From NCBI GenBank assembly GCA_002989075.1, contig PSQN01000001.1:1285392-1349391 (forward strand): 64,000 nucleotides of DNA, read 5' to 3'. Positions within the stretch are counted from its first letter, which is position 1. Each line of letters begins with the position of its first letter. The notes beneath the pieces are model-generated. The model was not told the DNA's origin. It ran no database searches and was given only the letters and a program-made list of their open reading frames with translations. Of this stretch, positions 43,113 through 52,714 are shown in pieces. The translations under genes and the position numbers were made by a program. The stretch comes from Arthonia radiata. Its lineage: Eukaryota; Ascomycota; Arthoniomycetes; Arthoniales; Arthoniaceae.

Positions 43113-44415
43113 GATGGGGTTACAGAGGAAGCGGAGGTCTGTGGTGGCTAGCTGCCATGGAAATGGACTTGTGGTTCCAACCTGAGTGCATTGGGCATGT
43201 TTGCGTGCGGTCATGGGAAGGACGAGCGAGAGTAGAGCATTGTAGATGTCAGCATTGGTATAGGCATGCATTGACCGTAGCGCTCTTGAATGAGCCGGAA
43301 CTTGACGAAAGGTTAGAGATGGAAAGATGGAAAATGGCATGGGACGATGAGACGAGACGCTGTATGAACTAGACGAACGACGAGGCCGACTACAACATGT
43401 CGGCCTGATGATACCAAGTGTCCTTGTTCTCGATTATTATATCCCTGAATGTCCACGCCCCGATGCTTCCCTTTCGTTGTTTGGCGACATGCTTGATTTG
43501 GCGGTGAAAGTTAGGATCGCTGAGCGTGGTTCGCAGTGGTGTCGACATCGCTGACGTCCTGCACGGCTGTTCGAGCACGGCTGCTGAGTACAGCTGCTTA
43601 TAGACTGCTGGTATTAGCGCTGCCGGTGTCTGAATAGTCCGGTTGTACCATCGGAGGACCCAGTCCCCGGCACTGGGTTCTCCCGCCGCTGAGGTCTTGC
43701 ATCGCCGTGTTGAACACCGCGAAGCTCAAACGCCGCTGACGTCCGCAACAGCGCCAGTGAAGCATCGAGGGACCGCAACATCGGCGCGCGAGCACCGCAA
43801 CGCCCGTCGAGATTAGAGGAGCCAGCTGCGTCTGCAGAGAAAAGTGACAACAGATACTGGGAACCAAAACTCCCACCAGAGCGTTTGTGCCTACGTTTAT
43901 GGGGAAGCGCGTTGCAATGTGGAAGTGGGAAGTGGTGTATCTATGGAGAGCACTCAGAGTGTAGCTGGTTGAAGGCGATGAATCATCGGTTGAGAGGGAG
44001 AAGAGACAGAAAGGAGGAGAGGAGAAAGAAGAGACAGAAAGGAGGAGAGGAGAAAGAGGAAAGCAGATTGAGATGTGCTGGAGTGACATGGAATAGGGAA
44101 CGCGTATTCTTCTCGGTGCTCGCGACAGTGCACTGAGGCGTTACGGGTTCCAGCGAAGTGGCGGATTCCAGGTAAGGTCTGTGTGTCTGATTCTGCAAGC
44201 TAGGAACGACGACTGTGGAAATGTTGCAGCTACGAAGAGACCTGAGAGGCCTTACTGGCGTCTTGGCCATCGGCGCACCCGTCTCGGGGACTGGCGTCGT
44301 CGGTGCAGGAGAAGGTGTCGTGGCGAGCCCAGGGTAACTGCTGTTTGTACGGAAGTGATAGAGGTATCACGAGAGTAGCTCGTGTTAATGGGGTATCTCG
44401 TGATCGATAAGGTCG
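43113..44415. other. Intergenic with purine-rich tandem repeat
   Basis: No supported gene between convergent neighbours. A 163-codon minus-strand ORF (43598-44089) reads mainly Ser/Leu/Phe through the pyrimidine side of the repeat and is not credible. Confidence 0.4.
44001..44056. repeat. Two perfect 28-bp purine-rich tandem copies
   Basis: The unit, which begins AAGAGACAGAAAGG, occurs at 44001-44028 and 44029-44056 without mismatch, followed by a partial purine run. It is a short minisatellite in noncoding DNA. Confidence 0.85.
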
Positions 44416-45671
44416 TCATGAACGTGGTGTGATGCTGCCGTCAGGTTTTTCCGGCGAGATTCCATGTCTGAGCTTCAGCGCGCTCTTCGCTATGGCCCCG
44501 TTGGCTTCGTTGGTAGAGTGTGCGCTGGATGTCGCGTCGGTACTCGCTCGCGAGCCTGATGAAGCTTGGTCATCTTTCGTAGTGGCGGCGTCATCCTTCT
44601 TCGTTGCAGCATCGTCTTCCTTAGCGTCACTCTTTGCGTCATCCTGCTTCGCTTTGTCGTCCTTGCCATTCTTCTTGCCGTCTTCATCGTCATGTGACTT
44701 AGGCTTAGCCGTGACCGGACTCTCCTCGACCTCTAGCGGCGCTGGTGGCGGCAAAGGCGCCGCAGCCTCCCCACCGCCAGCGTCAGGCGCCGCCACAGCT
44801 GCAGACCCGCCTACATCCGGCATCCCCACCGGCTGCCTCGCCCTCAACCTCGTAAACGGATCCAACCCCGCCCCCGCCATATACATATCCGGATTATTCA
44901 CCGTCGCATTCTTGACAGCGCGATCATACATCTTCGTCAATCTCGCGACCTCACTCCGCACACTCACCTCGTCATCAACATCGATCTCGTCGTAGCCATG
45001 ACAGTTTTTGGAGATACCCATCCACATGATCTCCGAGTTCTCGATCTCGTCGACCACGCGTTCGAGGTCGTCGCGGAACATGCGGGCGCGCATGGGCTGG
45101 CCCCGAGACTTGAGGTACGCGACGACGCCGGCGATGATGGTGTTGGTGGCGCCGAAGAAGGTGATGAGGATGTGGGAGGATTGGGAGGCGCCGAGGCCGG
45201 TGAGGGCGGCGCCGAGGACGACTTGGGAGAGGAGGAGCGTGTTGGAGAGCGTGGCCGTGAGGGCGTAGGTTAGGTTTGTTGAGGAGCGCTGCGGATGTCA
45301 GTTGGTGGGGGTTTGGATACTGTGGTGTGAGAGGGCGGCTCTAGCGGCTGGCGGTGGCGGGGAGGTGTTCAGTGATACTTCATTGTAGCTGGGCCATCGC
45401 TTCATCTTTAATGGAATTTTCTCTTGCAAATACAGAGAGCACGCTCAAGCTCAACGTGATACCTTTGGGCACCTCGCTACAGTTAAAAAGCGAAGAGACC
45501 AGGACTCACCCTCGCCTTCGCGCGCTCATAGAGGCTATGTGGATTCGCCTTTGGATATCTTGCTTTTGCTGGAAGATCACTTGGAGGAATGCCGACCAGA
45601 GCACAGTACTGCAGGTGCTTATCGAGTTCTTCCTCTCTCCAACCCAGCAAAGGCTGCGTCTCGTCTGCCAT
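44416..45671 (-). CDS. SLATT-family two-TM membrane protein (fungal type)
   Basis: Exons are 45671-45510 and 45288-44416. The intron is 45289-45509 (GTGAGT..CCGCAG), long for this locus but in phase 0; total 344 aa. The N terminus is cytosolic-like (MADETQPLLGW, then HSLYERAKAR). Two hydrophobic segments follow in quick succession, TLLLSQVVLGAALTGLG and ILITFFGATNTIIAGVVAYL, then a conserved helical block (KSRGQPMRARMFRDDLERVV) and a long Ala/Asp/Lys-rich low-complexity tail. This is the layout of the fungal SLATT domain, a two-helix family whose bacterial members are predicted pore-forming effectors in nucleotide-signalled defence. The fungal role is unknown. No neighbouring nucleotidyltransferase or SLOG gene is present. 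Confidence 0.75.
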
Positions 45672-46757
45672 TGTCACTTACAATCCCAACCTCCACGCTT
45701 TACAGCACTGCAACACACACGGCGCAACTGAATCACTCGATAGAGACATCGAAAGAGAAGGAGAAAGAAGGAACGAAGTCGCTGCTAAAGTAGCGTCAAC
45801 CTACTAATACGCGTCTGGACCTCTGTGGTCGCTGCTGCCGTCTTGATACTACGAGCTACCGCATGGGCACGTTGAGGCGGCTTGTGCGCAGCATCTGCCC
45901 TCGCTTGCGATGTCTCACCATCGCCAGCTTCTTGACAGCGATTCTTTTTCTCTCCACTACGGCTCGTTGTTGTCACGTTATCTGATCCGTTGATAGCTGA
46001 ATTGTAGTGATCGGCGAACAATTGTGGAGCGCTTTAAGGAGATACGCTAAATACAATAGCGCATACCCATCTCATGAGCGCGATCCTGCATCTCCAGACT
46101 GCAGGCCACTACCAATGTGTGCCTACTACACTAGCCTGCGCACCAACCCAAATTTCGCTGAAAAGCTCAAAAATGAAGTCTAATCATTATAAACGTTGCT
46201 GTGTCAAAAGTTACAGGCGTTTTGTCAATCTTCAAGATTGCCAAGGCGCCTGATACTAGCTCCGGTGGACAGGAGGCTCGAGCTTTGCGCTCCAGCTCGC
46301 CAGCCTCCTTGGATTGTGAGCGACGTCTACTCATAGAATGCCTCGTTTTTGCAAGGAAGCAGATCGACTATGCAAGATGTCGGCATCTATTGTCGTCATG
46401 AGACGGATTGTGCACCAAGGTCATCCCAGAATGAGTATGCGCAGCATTTTCGGAGATCGTACTCGTACTGGGGCGATTTTGATATGTGAGGTAGCTCATA
46501 GCTTAGGAGAAAAAAGGCTTACCAAAACACGCGTAATGCCTAGGACCATATGAGTTGAACATAGAGATCGAAGAGCATTCATGGTCTTGCTTGCACTTGT
46601 CCATGGGTAGGTATACAGGCTGCATCAAAATCCACCCCTTAGCTTCACGATCAGTATCGTCGAATACGTCCTTCCATCCATGTCGCCGCGATGTCTTTGT
46701 CACGCCACTATTTGCGGCAACTCTCGTCGAAGACCGTCTATTGTATGACTGTCGTCA
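45672..46757. other. Intergenic without supported genes
   Basis: Only short ORFs. It should contain the promoter of the SLATT gene at its left end. Confidence 0.4.
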
Positions 46758-46970
46758 CTAAGGCTCCCTTCCAGCTTCGCGCTCCTCGCAAAAGAAGCAG
46801 ATCTCAATGCGGTGCTTCACGCGCGTGCAGCGGCTTCGTACATCGTCGCAGTGGCGCCAATCGCGACGGTAGCGGTAGCAGCGCTCCGTGCGAACGTATT
46901 CACGGCCCTCGAGGGCATTGTTGCAGCCTTGCTTGGCGCAGACGAGGAGGCGGTACCACTTGATGCACAT
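46758..46970 (-). CDS. Possible small cysteine-rich protein, 70 aa
   Basis: Single-exon ORF beginning MCIKWYRLLVCAKQGC and ending in CFFCEEREAGREP. It has eight cysteines, including a closing C-x2-C. There is no signal peptide. The start context is CACAATG, which is good for fungi, and the upstream minus strand is CAAC-rich like a transcribed leader, with a TATAAA-like box on the minus strand near 47246. Short intracellular Cys-rich proteins starting MC.. and ending with C-x2-C are common in ascomycetes and mostly unnamed. The function is unknown; the call rests on cysteine density and start context only. Confidence 0.45.
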   Translation of the reverse strand: MCIKWYRLLVCAKQGCNNALEGREYVRTERCYRYRRDWRHCDDVRSRCTRVKHRIEICFFCEEREAGREP

Positions 46971-48036
46971 TGTGACTGGTTTGAGAATTGTTGTGACAGA
47001 CTTGGTGATGTGATTGTTCGCTGTTTAGTTCAATTTCGAAATACGTGGCTGACGGTGCTTGTTGTATGTTGTCTGAGGGGTTGAAATGCGGTTGTAAGAT
47101 GTTCAGTTGTTATTCTTGTGGTGAGTTGGATGCTGATCGTTGGGTCCAAGTAGAAGACTTGCAACAATTGCTGGGTGTTGGACTCGTCTTTTGTAAATGT
47201 TTTCAAGGAAGTGGAGGCTCGAGCCATTGCGAGATTCTCCATTTTATACCGTATGCGAGCGCACAAGTCGTCGCTTAAGACGTGTCACATCGCTTTTTAC
47301 CTTGGAGATGACTGCAAGAGATAGTCCTGGGACACGAGGACATTCATGCATTGCGGTGGCGACTTTTGGAGTTTCTGACTTGGTTGTATGTTCATTAGGC
47401 TCGTGTAGAGGTAAACACAGCAGTCTTGTTCAAGGAGTGTACGCATGCCCTTACCTTTCAATGTAGATATTTGTACCTTCCAGCCGGTCACACCCCAGCC
47501 CTTGCACTAGGCGCGAACATGTGCTCGGGCAAAGACGCTGGCCGTTCGCTCCTGATTCACGTGTCTCATGTGCTTAGACTAGTCTCATTTCGAGAGGCAT
47601 CTTGGAAAAATCAAACTACTGAACTTGGACAGTATGGAAAAACTTGTTCAGCGACTGCTACATGACTCAATGAAAGAGATGCCACTTCGATGAACATCCG
47701 CCACAGGACGAACGTTGACAAAGACATGTTTGACTTTGTGTTCGAAATGTGTCCGGGTCTTGGGAGCTGCAATTTGACAGTACGAGGGAGAACATACCAT
47801 GTCCAGACGCAAAAATGGCGCCTGCATTCGGCCAGCACCAGCACTGAAGTGAAATGTAGTGCAGCAGATTGTTTGTAGCGTGAACGGTACTTCGTGACAA
47901 CGGAATAAAGATCTCGACTGCTCGAAAACGAAAAGAAGTTATATTACTACATCCAGAAGGTGATGATGTCTTTTTCGACTTCACATCAGGCATCAAGGCA
48001 GAAAACCCAACCATCATTGAGTCGACAATAGCTATC
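46971..48036. other. Divergent intergenic interval
   Basis: Between the small Cys-rich ORF (-) and the C2H2 gene (+); presumed promoters for both. No other coding sequence supported. Confidence 0.4.
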
Positions 48037-49167
48037 ATGGCAGCTACACTTGTTGATCAAGCCCATCACCTCAATCAACATGCCAATCCCAACCATGATC
48101 CAGCACTCACGGGCGGCGGCGGCGCGACCACGCATCAGCCTCACCAAGAGACTGAACACGCCGCTTCCCTCTCCCCGCCGCCTCAAGACGACCAAGAAGA
48201 TGACTTCGAGATTGACGTCGACACGCGCAAGCACATGGAGGCTCCGCGCAATCATGAAGGAAAGATGATATGCGTACGCGCCGGCTGCGAGTCGATGCGC
48301 TTTGACCGCAAGTGCGAATGGAGCAAGCATATGGACAAGCATGATCGACCCTACCGATGTCCGGATCCTGCGTGTGCCAAGTTGAAGGGGTTTACATACT
48401 CTGGCGGTCTGCTCAGACATCAGCGCGAGGTGCACAAAAAGCATGGCGGTCCGAAAGATCAGTTGACCTGTCCGATACCTTATTGCAAGCGCAACAACGG
48501 GCCAGGTTTCACAAGGAAGGAGAACTTGAACGAACACATTCGCCGAGTCCACAGGCAGCCGGTGCCTAAGGAGCCTGAAGATGGTACATCGAAGAGACGG
48601 GAGAGGCGCAGCTTGAAGAGGAGCGCTGCGGCATTAGAGGCAGAGGAGGTTGCCGCCAGTGAGAATCAGCACGACGCGCGCAACGAGGAAGTGCCCGTCG
48701 ACACGGCGCTGATGGCTGTCGACACCAATGCACCGCACGCTGGACAACCGGCACCGCAGGCGAACATGGCAGGCGAGCGACATACACAAGAGCAAGCAGA
48801 GCATCCATCTACCGAAGCGAAGCACATGCATCCATACCCTCAGGCTGAGTCCATGGCAGTCCATCCACAGCAAGCGCAGATGGACCATCATGCTGCTAGT
48901 GTGCCCATGATGACTCCGGAACAAGCACAGCAGCTTGCCCAGCAACAGCAGCAAGTGCATCATTCAGCAGTACCACATGAATTCCAATTTGGCGCCGCCG
49001 GTGCACTGGAGGCGCGAGAGCATGAACTGACTTATCTGCGCTCTCAGGTGGAGCGCTTGCAGCAGGAATGCGAGGAGAAAGACCAGCGGATTGCTCAACT
49101 GGAGGCTGGTTTGGCGAGCATGCAGCACGGTGTCCAGCATAGCATGCAACAAGGTGAGGGCTTATGA
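48037..49167 (+). CDS. C2H2 zinc-finger protein with C-terminal coiled coil
   Basis: Probable nuclear DNA-binding protein. Single exon, 376 aa. After a His/Gln/acidic N terminus come three zinc fingers of irregular spacing: CVRAGCESMRFDRKCEWSKH.., CPDPACAKLKGFTYSGGLLR with RH..VH, and CPIPYCKRNNGPGFTRKENL with NEHIRRVH. A basic stretch (SKRRERRSLKR) just after could be a nuclear signal. The C-terminal 60 residues (AREHELTYLRSQVERLQQEC..) form a heptad-like coiled coil, suggesting dimerisation, and the region between is Gln/His-rich. Finger arrangement resembles many Dothideomycete and Sordariomycete C2H2 factors without named function. Confidence 0.82.
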   Translation: MAATLVDQAHHLNQHANPNHDPALTGGGGATTHQPHQETEHAASLSPPPQDDQEDDFEIDVDTRKHMEAPRNHEGKMICVRAGCESMRFDRKCEWSKHMDKHDRPYRCPDPACAKLKGFTYSGGLLRHQREVHKKHGGPKDQLTCPIPYCKRNNGPGFTRKENLNEHIRRVHRQPVPKEPEDGTSKRRERRSLKRSAAALEAEEVAASENQHDARNEEVPVDTALMAVDTNAPHAGQPAPQANMAGERHTQEQAEHPSTEAKHMHPYPQAESMAVHPQQAQMDHHAASVPMMTPEQAQQLAQQQQQVHHSAVPHEFQFGAAGALEAREHELTYLRSQVERLQQECEEKDQRIAQLEAGLASMQHGVQHSMQQGEGL

Positions 49168-51397
49168 GAAGGATGAAGTTCATGAGGATGCAACGTTTCG
49201 TTCTTCAATGTAAGATTACGAAGCAGCAGCGAGAATTTAGTTTGAGATACCAATTCATTGTTCAGTGTTCTGCATGCTTCTTCTTTGCCTCGTCAATCCA
49301 GCATTCTCTGCTTTCTATCTGCCACTGGTACCTGCTGGTTATTCTTCAAGGGCCTGAAGCCCTTTCGTTATATCCCGCGGGCACTTCATTCAAGACGTCT
49401 TTCGCTCTCGCCCACAACAGAGCCACGCTCCGGACGACTTTCTCCGGCTTGAATTGGAATCAACCCGATTCGTCGACGATCCTTCAAGTACCTGGAATTT
49501 CTGCGGTACCAGGATTCACCTATCATTGTTGGCAGCCAGCAGATCGGCTTGCTCTGGGCGATTTTGCAGCCGCCGGGCCGACAAGATTATTGACCCACTA
49601 CTTGAGTATCCGTGTATAAACGCTATGTTGCTTTGTCGATTCTGATCGTAGGAACCAGATTGTCTCGTCTGGGTGGCGCTGGAGTCGACTCGGCTGGTTC
49701 ACCGAAAGGCATAGCAACTAGGACGCCGATTGCAATAGCCAGTGCAAGGAAAGCGGCTTGCATTGTTATTGTGCGGTTCTCCAAGGTGTGGTTAATGTTA
49801 CTGTCTTGGTTGAGACTGGAATACCATGACCAAGGCGGTCGTTTCAAAGGCTTTAATATACTGCTTACTCTTGTGTCTGAGCACCTTCTTTGCGACGTCA
49901 GAGCGTCGAGATCGCATCTTCATCTTGCACCTGTAGCAATGCGTACAGACTATGTAATACTTTCCCTGGCAGTCTGTACGCTCAGCGAAGTGGTGAGAGA
50001 TAGACTCCAAATGCAGAACATTAGCTGCTACAGAAGCTGTCCATATCTGGGGACGCCTCCTGGATTTGATTCCCATCGAGCGCGCCGGAGCAGACGCTGT
50101 CTGAAATCCTCGAAGTTCGCAGAATAGTAGAGTTCTCATCAACCAATTAGCGCACACATTGGTGAGCATCACTTGTAGTATTCTTTTTGTACACTTGTAA
50201 ATGCCTGTGAGCTTGATCGATAGCAGCGGTTTTTTGTGGAAGAGATGTGGGCACGATCTTGTGAATTGATCTGCTGGCTCTCTCGATCTACCCATTGTTC
50301 TGCGCAACCTCTTTGGTAGATCGTAGCTGTCATGACTATTACTCACTCGCTACGAGCAAGAAGACTTCGAGCGTGGTCAAGACGACCTTGTTCCCCTTGC
50401 ATTGGGTTTGCAGGACGGAACGGAAGCTAATTGAAGTAGTGTCTTGGCACTCCATGAAATCGGAAAATGCATATAGCTCTCTCTACATCCACGCTATAAT
50501 CTTTTGCATGAGCGCAATCGATTTTTTAGCGAAATTGGACCTCGTGCGCAGGCCAGAAGGGTAAGCATACTCGGAAAGGAGTGCTGTAACGAAAGATCTT
50601 TTGATGCGGTCCTGCTGGACGAATGCGGAATAGCGGTCGTGCCCACATTTAGCGTCCAATGTACCTGACAGGATTGGATGCCGACCTACCCCAACACTTT
50701 CTAATACTCTGTGTCACAAGCACGTACGGAGACGCAAGATGGATTTATATCAATGCAGCGACACAAAATCGGAGGTTTGAGGGAGCACGACGCCCGTGAT
50801 ATGTTGCGCTGTTTACATAAGTGTAAAGTCATTGCTGTTGAACATTTTGTTCCATCGGGATGGCAATGTATCCTGACTTTGATCACATGCCAAAAAGCTA
50901 CTGGTGGTTCAGCTGTTGGCGAGGTGTTACCTATCGCATAGCAAGAAAATGCTGTCGCCAGCTGCAGCAATCATGAAAATGGAAGATTCCATCCCGGCAA
51001 ATTATCGGCCATGCAGAGCATAGGAAGACTTTCATCCGGCGCAGAGGCAGCTCGGCGATCCGGGTCCGACGGAACCGCGTCATCGGGTAAATAGCTGGGT
51101 CGCTCACATGCGCGAAGTCGAACAAGGTTGCCTTTCGCGCCATGCGTCCATCTACGTCCTTCGACATGGTACTACAAGCGTACAAGCTTTGCCCAGTATT
51201 TGTCTCCTCATGGCGGCGCGTGATCATTTGCAGTTTAGCAAAGGCATTGCCTATGAACAGTACTTGTAGGCAGGCTGTGTCATGAGCTTTCAGCTGCTTC
51301 TCTACCGGCGTGGTACTTTCGATACATAAGTCGTTGCCTACAGCGCCTGGCCCCTGCGCTCTTTGTACCGTTGCTCGAGGCCGCCGAATACAACAGG
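49168..51397. other. Long gene-poor interval
   Basis: About 2.2 kb between same-direction genes. The longest ORF (49612-50127) has no recognisable features. One short minus-strand ORF with a signal peptide (49623-49763) is listed separately. The right end should be the GGPP synthase promoter. Confidence 0.4.
49623..49763 (-). CDS. Questionable short secreted peptide ORF, 46 aa
   Basis: The ORF begins MQAAFLALAIAIGVLVAMPF, which reads as a signal peptide, followed by a short Pro-rich, charged tail with no cysteine. Nothing else supports it: no recognisable family and no clear promoter. It may be a chance ORF or the first exon of something larger. Confidence 0.2.
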   Translation of the reverse strand: MQAAFLALAIAIGVLVAMPFGEPAESTPAPPRRDNLVPTIRIDKAT

Positions 51398-52624
51398 ATG
51401 GCCCGAAGACACAGCAATCCCTCTTCTCCCAATGAAATACCACCTCGCACCAGCTCCGTCGGCCTCGTGACCCATCGTCCAAGCACGCGCGCTCTTCGTC
51501 CATTGGCGGAAGATAGCTGGTTTGCTTCCAGTAGCATGAACAAATCGAATTCTTACGCGAAGATGAGCAGGCCAACAGAGACACCAGAAGCCGCAGAGAC
51601 AGTGAAGATGGACGCAAATTCTGGGCAGAAGATCGAGGGCATAGGCACCAACCTTATCTTCCCGAGTCGCACACCCCCACGAGCTTGGTCGCCGGCAAAA
51701 GAGAAGATTCTGTTCGGCCCATATGATTATCTTGATCAAACACCAGGCAAAGACATCAGAAGCCAGCTCATCGCGGCATTCAACGCGTGGCTGAAGGTAC
51801 CAACAGAGAGCTTGGCTGTTATTACGAGGGTCGTTGGCATGCTGCACACTGCTTCATTGCTGGTGGACGATGTGGAAGATTCGTCGCTTTTGCGGAGAGG
51901 TGTTCCTGTTGCGCACAGCATTTTTGGTACGGCGCAAACGATCAATTCAGCAAACTATGTCTACTTCTGCGCATTGCATGAGCTGCAAAAGCTCAACAAT
52001 CCAACAGCCATACAGATCTACACAGATGAGTTGCTGAATCTCCATCGTGGGCAAGGCATGGATCTCTACTGGCGAGACACACTCACATGTCCCAGCGAGG
52101 ACGACTATCTCGAGATGGTCAACAACAAGACTGGCGGTCTCTTCAGACTGGCGGTGAAGCTCATGCAAGCCGAGAGCAGCAGCAAGGTAGACTGTGTCCC
52201 TCTGGTGAACACCATTGGCTTGCTTTTCCAGATACTGGACGACTACAAGAATCTCTCCTCAACTACGTACACCATCAACAAAGGCCTGGCAGAAGACCTG
52301 ACTGAGGGCAAATTCAGCTTTCCAATAATCCATGCCATACGAGGCTCCCCATCGCAGGCTCTAGTCCTCACGAATATTCTGAAACAGCGTACCACCGATC
52401 TTGAGGTCAAGAAGTATGCCATCGGGTACCTCGAGAAGGCCGGGAGTTTCGAGTATACTCGCAAAGTCCTGCGCGAGCTGACTGAACGTGCCTTCGACCT
52501 CATTGATACCATGGACAGTACTGGTAACGAAGTTGCGAGCCCAAGTGCTGGGCTGGGCACTGGAGTCCGGCTGATCATTGAGAAGCTAAAGGTTGATGAA
52601 GACGCACCAGGGCGCTCGCCTTAG
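51398..52624 (+). CDS. Geranylgeranyl diphosphate synthase
   Basis: Trans-prenyltransferase that makes C20 geranylgeranyl diphosphate from farnesyl diphosphate and isopentenyl diphosphate, feeding protein prenylation, carotenoids or diterpenes. Single exon from the ATG at 51398, 408 aa. The first Asp-rich motif DDVED is at 157-161 (in LLVDDVEDSSLLRRG), the second DDYKN at 281-285 (GLLFQILDDYKNL), with GQGMDLYWRD and LTEGKFSFPIIHAI between and after. The short DDxxD spacing and DDYxN form fit the fungal BTS1/AL-3 type. The first 100 residues are a Ser/Pro-rich extension. No terpene cyclase or P450 neighbours are visible, so a housekeeping role is more likely than a diterpene cluster. Confidence 0.93.
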   Translation: MARRHSNPSSPNEIPPRTSSVGLVTHRPSTRALRPLAEDSWFASSSMNKSNSYAKMSRPTETPEAAETVKMDANSGQKIEGIGTNLIFPSRTPPRAWSPAKEKILFGPYDYLDQTPGKDIRSQLIAAFNAWLKVPTESLAVITRVVGMLHTASLLVDDVEDSSLLRRGVPVAHSIFGTAQTINSANYVYFCALHELQKLNNPTAIQIYTDELLNLHRGQGMDLYWRDTLTCPSEDDYLEMVNNKTGGLFRLAVKLMQAESSSKVDCVPLVNTIGLLFQILDDYKNLSSTTYTINKGLAEDLTEGKFSFPIIHAIRGSPSQALVLTNILKQRTTDLEVKKYAIGYLEKAGSFEYTRKVLRELTERAFDLIDTMDSTGNEVASPSAGLGTGVRLIIEKLKVDEDAPGRSP

Positions 52625-52714
52625 AGCCCAGCGCATCAGCTCTCCGCGCCTTGTAGCACGAGAAGTATTTGAAATCACGGTTCAGTGGCAGATATTGCTC
52701 GCCAACAAGCCCAT

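Noticed and set aside
43598-44089. 163-codon minus-strand ORF rich in Ser, Leu and Phe
   Set aside because: It is the translation of the pyrimidine strand of a purine-rich tandem repeat.
49612-50127. 171-codon plus-strand ORF
   Set aside because: No recognisable features and no support from neighbours.
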